Assembly (NCBI GenBank): GCA_910586805.1
Contig: CAJUJC010000050.1
Coordinates: forward strand, 1-13,799
DNA length: 13,799 bases
Direction: 5' to 3'
Origin: an uncultured Erysipelotrichales bacterium
GTDB taxonomy: Bacteria > Bacillota_I > Bacilli_A > Erysipelotrichales > Coprobacillaceae
In this document: piece by piece, positions 1 to 7,524 of the stretch
Layout of the letters: each line of letters starts with the position of its first letter
Position numbering within the stretch: the stretch's first letter is position 1
Made by a program: the position numbers and the translations under genes
Notes under the pieces: model-generated
Database searches by the model: none
Told to the model about the DNA's origin: nothing
Seen by the model: the letters and a program-made list of their open reading frames with translations, nothing else

Positions 1-2
1 GT

Positions 3-302
3 TATATATCTATGGAAAAAGTTCTTGAAAATAATTTTGAGGTATATGATGGTATTTTTACTCCTGAGTTCCATATGGAAAAAGATCAGTATGATTATGA
101 TGAATTGAACGGAAAGTATTTATGTGGATGTGTGAAGGGCAATTGGGAAAATATTCCAGCTATGTATCAAAAAATGTTGACTTTTGCTAAGGAAAATAAT
201 TTCAAGTTGATAGGAAATGCATATGAAATAGGTTTAAATGAATTTGCAATTTCTCATATAGATGATTATTTGACATTGATTATGATAAAGATAGAGGAAT
301 AA
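3..302 (+). CDS. C-terminal part of a regulator with a GyrI-like effector-binding domain (5' truncated)
   Basis: The reading frame is open to the left edge of the window and no ribosome binding site precedes the first ATG at 12, so this is the tail of a longer gene. About 99 residues are visible. The pattern GKYLCGCVKGNWENIPAMYQ, followed by a helix, a 'KLIGNAYEIGLNEF' strand and a final hydrophobic strand (LTLIMIKI), is typical of the GyrI-like/BmrR C-terminal domain that binds small hydrophobic or cationic ligands in MerR- and AraC-family activators. The usual partner is an N-terminal DNA-binding domain, which would lie outside the window. A stand-alone GyrI-like protein is possible but less likely given the open frame. 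The family call is fairly secure; the MerR versus AraC choice cannot be made here. Confidence 0.65.
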   Translation, partial: YISMEKVLENNFEVYDGIFTPEFHMEKDQYDYDELNGKYLCGCVKGNWENIPAMYQKMLTFAKENNFKLIGNAYEIGLNEFAISHIDDYLTLIMIKIEE

Positions 303-387
303 AGATAAAACAAATTTCCGTTAGGAAGTGCGTGATTTTAGAAATAGATTGTTATTATACAAGATTTAAATGATGATATTATAAATG

Positions 388-414
388 AAAGTCATGTTTT
401 ATTATGACTTTTTT
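388..414 (+). terminator. Rho-independent terminator of the upstream regulator gene
   Basis: An 8-bp perfect stem, AAAGTCAT (388-395) with ATGACTTT (404-411), has an 8-nt loop and runs into a T tract (409-414). It is AT-rich and probably of moderate strength. It lies 86 nt after the stop of the GyrI-like gene. Confidence 0.6.
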
Positions 415-440
415 ATTTTGGGAAATTATGGAAAATTTTT

Positions 441-468
441 AAAAACAGGGCGATTTATCGCTCTTTTT
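441..468. terminator. Second, possibly bidirectional terminator before the dcw promoter
   Basis: The stem AGGGCGA (447-453) with TCGCTCT (458-464) contains one G-T wobble and has a TTTA loop. It is flanked by A5 (441-445) on the left and T4 (465-468) on the right. This symmetry would allow termination from either strand. On the plus strand it is a backup stop that insulates the mraZ promoter. Confidence 0.6.
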
Positions 469-503
469 AACAATAAAAATATAAAAAAAGAGATGAAAAA
501 ATC

Positions 504-532
504 TATACAAAGTGAATGAATTATTATATAAT
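504..532 (+). promoter_or_regulatory. Sigma-A promoter of the mraZ (dcw) operon
   Basis: A -35-like TATACA (504-509, 4 of 6 matches to TTGACA) stands 17 bp before a perfect -10 TATAAT (527-532). The predicted transcription start is near 539, giving a leader of about 49 nt before the mraZ ATG. The phased repeat boxes begin at the -10 and continue to the ribosome binding site. Confidence 0.7.
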
Positions 533-580
533 GGTGGTATGAAGTGTTATTAAATGTATGAAAATGTATAAAAGTGGGTG
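531..580 (+). promoter_or_regulatory. MraZ box array: tandem 10-bp-phased repeats (candidate autoregulatory operator)
   Basis: Consecutive 10-bp units starting at 531, 541, 551, 561 and 571 read ATGGTGGTAT, GAAGTGTTAT, TAAATGTATG, AAAATGTATA and AAAGTGGGTG. All five carry TG at positions 5-6, and the last four fit DAARTGK. MraZ is known to bind direct repeats of this kind: AAAGTG[G/T] in Mollicutes, and TGGGN repeats with 5-nt spacers in E. coli, which also have a 10-bp period. The array covers the -10 edge, the start site and the mraZ ribosome binding site, so bound MraZ would block its own operon. The first unit is the most degenerate. Function is inferred from position and pattern. Confidence 0.7.
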
Positions 581-587
581 GAAAAGA

Positions 588-1016
588 ATGTTCTTTGGTG
601 AGTATAGACACAACATAGATGCAAAAGGAAGATTAAGTATTCCTTCTAAAATGCGTAATCTTTGTGAGGAAAGTATTTATGTGACAAGAGGGAATGATGG
701 ATGTTTGGCTCTTTATACTCATGAAGGTTGGGAACAATACTACAAAGAACTTCAGGCACTTCCACAAAAGAAAAAGAAAACACGTGTTTTTATTCGTTTG
801 GTAACATCTCGTGCAAGTTTATGTGAGTTTGATAAACTTGGTAGAATTAATATTCCTCTTGTGTTAAGACAAGAAGGGGAATTAGAAAAAGAATGTGTCA
901 TTGTAGGAGTAGGAGACCATATGGAAATTTGGAATAGTGATAAATGGGATCAATTCTATGATGATAATAAAGACGCTTTCGATGATATTTCGGAAGATCT
1001 AGATGATTATGAGTAA
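588..1016 (+). CDS. mraZ: Transcriptional regulator MraZ
   Basis: MraZ is a ring-forming DNA-binding protein that regulates the dcw cluster. The 142-residue product has the family length. It starts with [15 protein letters not shown] and has the two tandem SpoVT/AbrB-like halves, each with its D-x-x-G-R signature (D11-R15 and D82-R86, each followed by an isoleucine-proline strand). The start at 588 is chosen because the frame continues 10 codons upstream to 558 but the conserved N-terminus begins here, and GGGTGG (576-581) sits 6 nt before the ATG. The C-terminus is very acidic ([11 protein letters not shown]). The gene heads an operon with rsmH 14 nt downstream. The repeat array in its leader suggests autorepression. 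Confidence 0.96.
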   Translation: MFFGEYRHNIDAKGRLSIPSKMRNLCEESIYVTRGNDGCLALYTHEGWEQYYKELQALPQKKKKTRVFIRLVTSRASLCEFDKLGRINIPLVLRQEGELEKECVIVGVGDHMEIWNSDKWDQFYDDNKDAFDDISEDLDDYE

Positions 1017-1030
1017 TAAAGGAGAATAAA

Positions 1031-1984
1031 ATGTTTCATCATATTAGTGTGTTATTACAAGAGACAATTGAAGGGCTTCGTATTAAAGAAGATGGAATTT
1101 ATGTGGATTGCACACTTGGTGGTGGAGGACATAGCAGTGAAATCTTGAAGAGATTAACAACAGGACATTTGTATTGTTTTGATCAGGATCAAAAAGCAAT
1201 TGATGCAGCTCATATTCGATTGTCAAAGATTTCTAATCGTTATACAATTATTCATTCTAATTTTGAAAATATAAAAAGTGAGTTAAATCAAAGAGGTGTA
1301 TATAAAGTAGATGGAATTGTCTTTGATTTAGGTGTATCTTCTCCACAGTTTGATGATGGAGAAAGAGGTTTTAGTTATAACTATGATGCCAAGTTGGATA
1401 TGAGAATGAATCAAGAACAAAAGTTAAGTGCCTATGAAGTTGTGAATACATACTCTTATCAGGATTTAGTTAAGATTTTATACAAATATAGTGATGAAAA
1501 ATTTGCAAAACAAATCGCAAGGGCAATTGAAAGACACAGAGAAATTCAACCAATAGAAACAACATTTGAACTTGTGGAAATTGTCAAAGAAGCGATTCCA
1601 GCTCCTGCTAGACGTAAAGGGGGACATCCCGCAAAAAGAACATTCCAAGCTTTAAGAATAGCAGTGAATGATGAATTAAATGTATTTGATAGGGCATTAC
1701 ATGATTCATTGGATTTGATAAATCTTAATGGACGTATTGCAGTCATTACTTTTCATTCTTTAGAGGATAAGATTTGTAAGTATACATTTAATGAAGTTAC
1801 AAAACAACCTGATGTTCCTAAAGGAATACCTATTATTCCTGATAATTTAAAATCGAAATTTCAAAAAATAACAAGAAAACCTATTGTAGCAGCTGACGAG
1901 GAATTAGAAATGAATCATCGTTCTCATTCAGCTAAATTAAGAATAGTAGAAAGGATATATGAAGATGAAAAAGAAAGAAACTAA
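1031..1984 (+). CDS. rsmH: 16S rRNA (cytosine1402-N4)-methyltransferase RsmH
   Basis: RsmH (MraW) uses S-adenosylmethionine to methylate N4 of C1402 in the decoding centre of 16S rRNA. The 317-residue product is of normal length. It has the SAM-binding loop [10 protein letters not shown] (residues 26-35), acidic D51/D53 after the second strand, FDLGVSS (98-104), the family-specific [12 protein letters not shown] (199-210), FHSLED (241-246) and the C-terminal [10 protein letters not shown] (295-304). GGAG (1021-1024) lies 6 nt before the ATG. It follows mraZ by 14 nt, and its 3' end overlaps ftsL, the standard dcw order. All expected motifs are intact. Confidence 0.97.
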   Translation: MFHHISVLLQETIEGLRIKEDGIYVDCTLGGGGHSSEILKRLTTGHLYCFDQDQKAIDAAHIRLSKISNRYTIIHSNFENIKSELNQRGVYKVDGIVFDLGVSSPQFDDGERGFSYNYDAKLDMRMNQEQKLSAYEVVNTYSYQDLVKILYKYSDEKFAKQIARAIERHREIQPIETTFELVEIVKEAIPAPARRKGGHPAKRTFQALRIAVNDELNVFDRALHDSLDLINLNGRIAVITFHSLEDKICKYTFNEVTKQPDVPKGIPIIPDNLKSKFQKITRKPIVAADEELEMNHRSHSAKLRIVERIYEDEKERN

Positions 1985-2258
1985 ATTTACAAAATTTGCA
2001 CGTAAAATGTTAATTGGAATTTTTGCAATCTTTATTGTAGGATTTGTATTATTGAATTCGTTAGAATCAAGTATTAGTATTGATTCTCAGAACATTGAAA
2101 AAGAAATTGTAACAATTGAATCTGATATTGATGGATTAAATATGAAAAAACAGGAATTGGCTTCTTTTTCACGTATTTCCTCTATTGCAACTGAAAAAGG
2201 GTATACATATCAACAAGGTTCTTCTACTGCTGCTGTTGTAGGAGTTCAAAGAGATTAG
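1965..2258 (+). CDS. ftsL: FtsL-like septum formation protein
   Basis: FtsL is a small bitopic division protein that, with DivIC/FtsB, links the septal transpeptidase to the divisome. The product (97 residues from 1965) has a basic cytoplasmic N-terminus, one membrane segment (about 14-31) and an extracellular heptad-like region (about 41-68). It ends in an FtsL-type '[14 protein letters not shown]' segment. Sequence identity in FtsL is low, so the call rests on topology, size and position between rsmH and the PBP gene. Two starts are possible: ATG 1959 has the AAGGA at 1951-1955 only 3 nt away, whereas ATG 1965 has it 9 nt away, so 1965 is preferred. The gene overlaps the end of rsmH by 20 nt, which suggests translational coupling. 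Confidence 0.85.
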   Translation: MKKKETKFTKFARKMLIGIFAIFIVGFVLLNSLESSISIDSQNIEKEIVTIESDIDGLNMKKQELASFSRISSIATEKGYTYQQGSSTAAVVGVQRD

Positions 2259-2261
2259 TTT

Positions 2262-4394
2262 ATGAAAAATAATAGTAATAAAAGTGCAAAGGTCATATTA
2301 AAAATCTTTGCACTTGTTGTTATATTATTGGTTTCGAATGTTATTTATACAGGCGCTACGGGTAAGCATTTTATAAGTGGTAATGATATTGCTACATATG
2401 CAAAGGAACGTGGTGGAGGACAAAAGGAATCATTATTGTATGCAAAAAGAGGAACAATTTATTCAAGCGATGAAGAAGTTATAGCCAGTGATGTAAAAAA
2501 ATATAAGTTGATTGCTATTCTTTCTACAAGTAGAAAGGAAGCAAATGGTGATCCAGCTTATGTTGTTGATAAAGAAGATACAGCAAAAAAGTTATCTAAG
2601 ATTATTGGAATGAGTGAAGATAATATTTTAAAACGTTTAGAAATTGATAGTTATCAGGTTGAATTTGGTCAATATGGTAATAATTTATCTTCACTAGTTA
2701 AAGATCAAATTGATGCATTAGATTTACCAGGGTTGGTGTTTGAAGAGATAACAACAAGAAATTATCGTTATGGTGATTTTGCATCTTATGAAGTTGGATA
2801 TGCACAAGTCAAAAAAGAAAAAAATGTTAATGAAATTATTGGACAAATGGGAATTGAAAAATCATTTAATGATCAACTATCTGGTAAGAATGGAAAAAGA
2901 GTATATTTGGTTGACTCTAAAAATTATATTTTACCAAATGGAGTTTTAAGTGAAGTTGAACCAATTGCTGGAAATGATGTTTATTTAACAATAGATAGTG
3001 AAGTTCAAACTGAATTAGAAATTCAAATGAAAAAATTAGTTGAGGAAATGAAAGCAGATAAAGCATCTTGTGCTGTTATGGAAGCAAAAACAGGAAAAAT
3101 TTTAGCAATAAGCAATTATCCTTCTTTTGATCCTAATAAGAAAGATTTAGAAAATTATACTGATTTATTTTTTCAGGAAGCTATTGAACCAGGTTCAGTA
3201 TTTAAGTCATTTGTATATGCAAATGCTATTTCAGATGGAAGATTAAATGTTAAGGAAACATATCCTTCAGGTGTCTATGATTATAAAGTGAATGGTAAAC
3301 TTGTGAAAGCTATTAGAGATCATAATGGTGGTCAAGGTTGGGGAACAATTTCTTATGAAAAAGGTTTCCATCTCTCAAGTAATACAGCAATATGTCATAT
3401 CCTTACAAAGTTTACTGATAAAGAATCTTTGATTCAGGATTTTGAAGATTTGCAATTTTTCCAAGAAAGTAAAGTTGATGGTATTTATTCAGCACCTGGA
3501 TATCCTGGATTTAAAGGACAAAATAAACAATTAGAATGGTTAACAACTGGATTTGGGCAAGGTTCAAGTTGGACAGCTCATCAATTAATAAGAGGTTATA
3601 GTGCCTTTGCGAATGATGGCAAAACTGTTGAACCCTATTTAGTAGAAAAGGTTGTTAATCCTCAAACAAATGAAGTTGTGTATCAGGCGCAACCAAAATA
3701 CTCTAAACAAATTTATACAAGTGATACAGTTAAACAAATGAGAGATTTGATGGATGGTGTTATTAATGTGAAAGGAAGTACAGGTTACCCTTATCATATG
3801 GATGATATTCGTTTGATTGGAAAAACAGGTACAGGACAAGTTGCAAAAGATGGTCGTTATTTATCAGGATATAATACACACAGTTTTGCTGGTTTAGCAC
3901 CATATGATGATCCTCAAGTTGTTGTTGTAATATGGTATCAAAACAGTATCTCTGGTAGTGCTTCAGTAAGTAACCTTGTCAAAGCAGTGACAAGAGTTGC
4001 CTTAAATAAATTAAACGCAAATCCAACAAAGAAAGTTGAAACATCTTCTTATATATTAGATTCATATTTGAATCAAAGCACAACTTATGCAAAGGATATG
4101 TTATCATCACGCCAGTTAGTACCTTTAATTGTTGGTGATGGAACTACGATTATAGATCAGTATCCAAAAGCACAAACAGAGGTAGCGAGTAAGACAAAAG
4201 TGTTTTTACAAACAGATGGTGCAAAAATAACGATGCCTTCTATGGAAGGGTGGTCACGTAAAGAAGCAGAGGCTTTTGCATCAATGGCTAATATTCAATT
4301 AGAAATTGATGGTATTGGTAATATTTATAAGCAAAGTGTGAACAAGGGCACTGTTTTAAAGGCAAATCAAAAGGTAAAGATTTATGCAAAGTAA
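2262..4394 (+). CDS. Class B penicillin-binding protein (PBP2B/SpoVD-type transpeptidase) with PASTA repeats
   Basis: This is a monofunctional septal D,D-transpeptidase that cross-links peptidoglycan outside the membrane. The 710-residue protein has an N-terminal signal anchor (about 11-30) and the dimerization domain starting at RGTIYSSDEEVIA (63-75). The catalytic domain shows the three active-site motifs: S312-V-F-K315, S372-S-N374 and K521-T-G523. Two C-terminal PASTA-like repeats (about 612-652 and 655-710) are predicted to bind muropeptide or regulate activity. In division clusters this position is pbpB (vegetative division) or spoVD (spore cortex). The two are not separable here, so no symbol is given. 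It starts 3 nt after the ftsL stop with only a weak GAGA site, so translation is probably coupled. It is the last gene of the operon. Confidence 0.93.
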   Translation: MKNNSNKSAKVILKIFALVVILLVSNVIYTGATGKHFISGNDIATYAKERGGGQKESLLYAKRGTIYSSDEEVIASDVKKYKLIAILSTSRKEANGDPAYVVDKEDTAKKLSKIIGMSEDNILKRLEIDSYQVEFGQYGNNLSSLVKDQIDALDLPGLVFEEITTRNYRYGDFASYEVGYAQVKKEKNVNEIIGQMGIEKSFNDQLSGKNGKRVYLVDSKNYILPNGVLSEVEPIAGNDVYLTIDSEVQTELEIQMKKLVEEMKADKASCAVMEAKTGKILAISNYPSFDPNKKDLENYTDLFFQEAIEPGSVFKSFVYANAISDGRLNVKETYPSGVYDYKVNGKLVKAIRDHNGGQGWGTISYEKGFHLSSNTAICHILTKFTDKESLIQDFEDLQFFQESKVDGIYSAPGYPGFKGQNKQLEWLTTGFGQGSSWTAHQLIRGYSAFANDGKTVEPYLVEKVVNPQTNEVVYQAQPKYSKQIYTSDTVKQMRDLMDGVINVKGSTGYPYHMDDIRLIGKTGTGQVAKDGRYLSGYNTHSFAGLAPYDDPQVVVVIWYQNSISGSASVSNLVKAVTRVALNKLNANPTKKVETSSYILDSYLNQSTTYAKDMLSSRQLVPLIVGDGTTIIDQYPKAQTEVASKTKVFLQTDGAKITMPSMEGWSRKEAEAFASMANIQLEIDGIGNIYKQSVNKGTVLKANQKVKIYAK

Positions 4395-4421
4395 GTATCT
4401 ATGTAAAAATAGATACTTTTT
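4393..4421 (+). terminator. Terminator of the mraZ-rsmH-ftsL-PBP operon
   Basis: A perfect 10-bp stem, AAGTATCTAT (4393-4402) with ATAGATACTT (4409-4418), has a GTAAAA loop and runs into TTTTT (4417-4421). It overlaps the PBP stop codon and ends the dcw transcript before any further division gene. Confidence 0.85.
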
Positions 4422-4443
4422 GTATATGTTTGTTTTTCTTTTT

Positions 4444-4472
4444 TTTACTTTTGTTATAAAGAAGTGTATAAT
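4444..4472 (+). promoter_or_regulatory. Sigma-A promoter of proBA
   Basis: TTTACT (4444-4449, 4 of 6 matches) lies 17 bp before a perfect TATAAT (4467-4472), which gives a short leader of about 20 nt before the proB ATG at 4500. No T-box, riboswitch or leader peptide fits in this space. Confidence 0.7.
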
Positions 4473-4499
4473 ATTAAAAAAAGAATAGGGGAAATGAAT

Positions 4500-5633
4500 A
4501 TGAGAGATAGTGTTGGGATGAAAAGAATAATGATTAAAGTGGGATCTTCATCTTTGTGTAATCATTATGGGAAAATAGAAAAACAAAAAATCTTACACCT
4601 TGTATTACAAATATCAAAGTTAATGAAACAAGGTTATGATATAGTTTTGGTATCATCAGGAGCGATTGCAGCAGGTATGGGAGCGTTGGATTTAAAACAA
4701 AAACCTCAAACAATTCCTGAGAAGCAAGCTTTAGCTGCAATTGGTCAGGCAAGATTAATGAAAATTTATGAAGATATTTTTCATTTGTTTGATTTGAAAT
4801 GTTCACAAGTTTTATTAAATCATGATGATTTTGATAATCGTAAGCGTTTGATGAATTTGTCAAATACGATGAATGCTTTGATGAATTATGGTGTTATTCC
4901 TATTGTGAATGAAAATGATGCATTGTCAGTAGATGAAATTAAAGTGGGTGATAATGATACATTAGCCGCTTTGTTAGTACCAGTTGTTCATGCAGATATA
5001 CTCATATTGGTAAGTGATATTGATGGCTTGTATACTGCTAATCCTCATGAGAATAAAGATGCAGTTTTATTAAAATATGTAGATCAGGTTAATGAAAGTA
5101 TAGAACAAATGGCAGGAACGTCTTCTTCAAATCTTGGTACAGGTGGAATGGAGACAAAGATTAGAGCTGCTAAAATTGTTAATGCTTATGGAAGTCATAT
5201 GGTTATTGTCAATGGTCGTAAGGAAAATAGCATTCTTCATATATTTGATGAAAATGAAGAGGGAACATGGTTTAATGGACATAGTGGTAAGAATTTGAAT
5301 GCAAAAACACATTGGCTAGCCTTCCATACAAGTTCTAAAGGAAAGATTATTGTTGATAAGGGTGCTGGTCAAGCCTTGGTTGAGAGTAGAAAAAGCTTGT
5401 TGCCAAAAGGTATTGTTGATGTTAAAGATCATTTTTTGATGGGACAGGTTGTTGATGTTGTGGTCAATGATCAAATCATAGCAAGAGGTATTACTAACTA
5501 TTCTAGTGATGAATTAAAGTTAATTAAAGGTTATAAGACAAGTGATATTGAGAGTATTCTTCATTATAAGGATTATGATGAAGTTATTCATGCAAATAAT
5601 ATGGTTATTGTAGGAGGAGTTCATTATGGATAA
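4500..5633 (+). CDS. proB: Glutamate 5-kinase with C-terminal PUA domain
   Basis: ProB phosphorylates L-glutamate with ATP to gamma-glutamyl phosphate, the committed and proline-inhibited step of proline synthesis. The 377-residue product has the amino-acid-kinase motifs KVGSSSL (13-19), LVSSGAIAAGM (50-60), NENDALSVDEI..GDND (138-153), VSDIDGLYT (171-179) and GTGGMETKI (213-221). A PUA domain follows (about 280-355). The start at 4500 is set by AGGGGA (4487-4492), 7 nt upstream. The frame extends back to a GTG at 4464 and an ATG at 4494, but the GTG lies upstream of the -10 and the ATG is only 1 nt from the ribosome binding site. It overlaps proA by 8 nt. Confidence 0.96.
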   Translation: MRDSVGMKRIMIKVGSSSLCNHYGKIEKQKILHLVLQISKLMKQGYDIVLVSSGAIAAGMGALDLKQKPQTIPEKQALAAIGQARLMKIYEDIFHLFDLKCSQVLLNHDDFDNRKRLMNLSNTMNALMNYGVIPIVNENDALSVDEIKVGDNDTLAALLVPVVHADILILVSDIDGLYTANPHENKDAVLLKYVDQVNESIEQMAGTSSSNLGTGGMETKIRAAKIVNAYGSHMVIVNGRKENSILHIFDENEEGTWFNGHSGKNLNAKTHWLAFHTSSKGKIIVDKGAGQALVESRKSLLPKGIVDVKDHFLMGQVVDVVVNDQIIARGITNYSSDELKLIKGYKTSDIESILHYKDYDEVIHANNMVIVGGVHYG

Positions 5634-6867
5634 AGAACTTGAATTGTTGTTACAAAGGGCTAAGCGCTCAAGCAGAGAAATGTTAAGAGTTGATACACAT
5701 GTTAAAAATGAGGCATTGATTTCTATTTCTCAGGCATTATTGAATAATATAGATAGAATTATTGAGGCCAATCAAAAGGATATCGATCATGCTTTGAAGA
5801 ATGGTTTATCAGATGCAATGGTTGATCGTTTATTGTTGAATAAAGAACGTATTGAAAGTATGGCAAGTGATGTCATAAAATTAACAACACTAGATGATCC
5901 AATAGGACAAGTAATAAGAGACATTCATAGACCTAATGGTTTATTCATTCAACAAGTTCGTGTACCAATTGGTGTTTTTGGTATTATTTATGAGTCAAGA
6001 CCTAATGTTACTGTTGATATTGCCTGTTTATGTATTAAATCAAGTAATGTTTGTGTTTTAAAAGGTGGTAAAGAAGCGCTTGTTTCTAATCAAGTTTTAA
6101 CTTCTATTATGCAAGAGGCAGTTAAAGATATCTTACCTTTACATTGTATTCAATTGATAGAAAATACAGATAGAACAATGGTCACACAACTGATTACTGC
6201 TAATGAATATGTAGATGTTGTTGTTCCTAGAGGTGGTAAAGGTTTAATTGATCATGTTGTAAAAAATGCGACTGTTCCTGTTATTGAAACGGGTGCTGGC
6301 AATTGTCATTTGTATATTGATAAAGATGCTGATATGAAAAAGGCAATAGATATTGCAGTTAATGCCAAGATTCAAAGACCTTCTGTCTGCAATGCTATTG
6401 AAACAATTTTGGTGCATAAAGATATTGCTAATACTTTTTTGCCTTTGATGGTCAATGCTTTTGATGGACGTGTTGAGATAAGAGGGGATAAAATGACACA
6501 AGAGGTTATTGAATGTCATGAAGCAACGATTGAAGATTATAAAACAGAATATGATGATTATATTGTAGCTGTAAAAGTTGTTGATAATGTTGACGAGGTT
6601 ATTGATCATATTTATAAGTATTCTACAAAACATTCAGAATGTATTGTTACTGAAAATCAGGACATTGCTGATTTGTTTATGAATGCTTTGGATTCATCTT
6701 GTGTTTATCATAATGCCTCTACACGTTTTAGTGATGGTGGACAATTTGGATTTGGTGCTGAACTAGGTATTAGTACTCAAAAATTACATGCAAGAGGACC
6801 ACTTGCTTTACTTGAAATGACATCATTTCAATATAAAATTTATGGGCAAGGGCAAGTCAGAGAATAA
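5626..6867 (+). CDS. proA: Gamma-glutamyl phosphate reductase (glutamate-5-semialdehyde dehydrogenase)
   Basis: ProA uses NADPH to reduce gamma-glutamyl phosphate to glutamate-5-semialdehyde, which cyclises to pyrroline-5-carboxylate. The product has 413 residues, the family length. It has YESRPNVTVD (122-131), LKGGKEA (145-151), VVPRGGKGLI (199-208), ETGAGNCH (221-228) and the catalytic cysteine C255 in QRPSVCNAIET. The C-terminal ARGPLALLEMTSFQY segment (389-403) is also typical. AGGAGG (5612-5617) inside the end of proB lies 8 nt before the ATG. The 8-nt overlap supports coupled translation, which would channel the unstable acyl phosphate. proC is not in the window. Confidence 0.97.
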   Translation: MDKELELLLQRAKRSSREMLRVDTHVKNEALISISQALLNNIDRIIEANQKDIDHALKNGLSDAMVDRLLLNKERIESMASDVIKLTTLDDPIGQVIRDIHRPNGLFIQQVRVPIGVFGIIYESRPNVTVDIACLCIKSSNVCVLKGGKEALVSNQVLTSIMQEAVKDILPLHCIQLIENTDRTMVTQLITANEYVDVVVPRGGKGLIDHVVKNATVPVIETGAGNCHLYIDKDADMKKAIDIAVNAKIQRPSVCNAIETILVHKDIANTFLPLMVNAFDGRVEIRGDKMTQEVIECHEATIEDYKTEYDDYIVAVKVVDNVDEVIDHIYKYSTKHSECIVTENQDIADLFMNALDSSCVYHNASTRFSDGGQFGFGAELGISTQKLHARGPLALLEMTSFQYKIYGQGQVRE

Positions 6868-6929
6868 AAGTTTATTTATGATTAATGTGAATGATTATAT
6901 TTTATATGTTTGAAAATAGGAAATGATTG

Positions 6930-6961
6930 AGAGATACATGATGATGTGTATCTCTATTTTT
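6930..6961 (+). terminator. Terminator of proBA
   Basis: The stem AGAGATACA (6930-6938) with TGTATCTCT (6947-6955) is 9 perfect bp, extendable by a T-G pair, with a loop of 6-8 nt. It is followed by A and TTTTT (6957-6961), 62 nt after the proA stop. Confidence 0.85.
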
Positions 6962-7035
6962 GTAAATAATGGAAGAAAAATAATAAAAGACATATAAGAT
7001 AAGTATAATTCATCATAAGTTTCCATAAGATATCA

Positions 7036-7064
7036 TTGACAATAGTTAGTAGACTAAGTATAAT
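7036..7064 (+). promoter_or_regulatory. Perfect-consensus sigma-A promoter of the marR-ABC operon
   Basis: TTGACA (7036-7041), a 17-bp spacer and TATAAT (7059-7064) match both consensus hexamers exactly. The predicted start is near 7071. A promoter this strong would be expected to need repression, in keeping with the palindromic operators placed within it. Confidence 0.88.
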
Positions 7065-7082
7065 GGTTAGTGTACTAAGTAT
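7045..7082 (+). promoter_or_regulatory. Twin palindromic operators, probably bound by the adjacent MarR protein
   Basis: Two copies of the inverted repeat TTAGT-NN-ACTAA lie at 7046-7057 (centre AG) and 7067-7078 (centre GT). Each sits in a 17-bp direct repeat (7045-7061 and 7066-7082) that differs only in the two central bases. They are 21 bp apart, two helical turns, so they face the same side of DNA. The first fills the promoter spacer and touches the -10; the second covers the start site and runs up to the ribosome binding site. MarR dimers typically bind such short imperfect palindromes and repress their own operon. Confidence 0.85.
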
Positions 7083-7095
7083 TGGAGGTGTTCAA

Positions 7096-7524
7096 ATGGA
7101 ATATGAACAGTTAAATCATATGATTAATGAAATAAAGATAACACATAAATTACATCAGAAAATGATGAGTCAATATTGTGGTGAACTGACTCCTGAGCAA
7201 GGAAAGTTACTTTATTTAATTCAATATGAAAAAATGAGTCAAAAGGAAATCGCAAAATTATTACGTATTACTGAAGCAACACTTTCAGTAAGGATTAAAC
7301 GATTGCTTGATTCAGGATGGATTGAAAGAGAAACAGATAAGGATGACAAAAGAGTCAATTCAATTGTTTTATCTCATAAAGGAGAAGAGTTGATGAAAAC
7401 GTTGGAACAGCAATTTCATAAATATAAAACGATTATGTGTAAAGGTATATCTTTAGAAGATTATGAAACTGTCCTTCGTGTAATCCACCAGATTCAAGAA
7501 AATATAAGGGAGGAAATAGAATGA
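7096..7524 (+). CDS. MarR-family transcriptional regulator
   Basis: This 142-residue protein has the MarR winged-helix fold: a helical N-terminus, the helix-turn-helix around residues 47-70 (MSQKEIAKLLRITEATLSVR), and the beta-wing with the DxR element (D84-R86) in 'ERETDKDDKRVNSIVLS'. A long C-terminal dimerization helix follows. The start at 7096 is fixed by GGAGGTG (7084-7090), 5 nt upstream; an in-frame TTG at 7036 is the promoter -35 box itself. The stop overlaps the next ATG by 4 nt (ATGA), tying it to the ABC exporter pair. By family habit it would repress the operon through the twin operators and release on ligand binding. The ligand is not predictable. Confidence 0.93.
   Translation: MEYEQLNHMINEIKITHKLHQKMMSQYCGELTPEQGKLLYLIQYEKMSQKEIAKLLRITEATLSVRIKRLLDSGWIERETDKDDKRVNSIVLSHKGEELMKTLEQQFHKYKTIMCKGISLEDYETVLRVIHQIQENIREEIE

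Noticed and set aside
12..302. A complete 96-residue gene starting at ATG 12
   Set aside because: The frame is open to the window edge, no ribosome binding site is visible, and the domain is normally the C-terminal part of a longer regulator. It was called as a truncated gene.
314..329. Small hairpin ATTTCC-GTTA-GGAAGT in the gap before mraZ
   Set aside because: Only six pairs with a wobble, no U run, and no gene or promoter directly attached; likely chance.
426..611. Minus-strand open frame over the mraZ promoter
   Set aside because: It covers terminators, the promoter and the start of mraZ, and has a low-complexity Phe/Ile/His-rich product with no ribosome binding site.
4395..4499. T-box or other leader element controlling proBA
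   Set aside because: The space between the terminator and proB holds only a -35/-10 pair and a leader of about 20 nt; no T-box core or antiterminator pairing is visible.
4534..4863. Minus-strand open frame inside proB (similar ones at 1546-1746, 3639-3839, 5127-5312 and 6244-6633)
   Set aside because: These are antisense shadows of well-supported genes; products have no recognisable motifs and starts lack ribosome binding sites.
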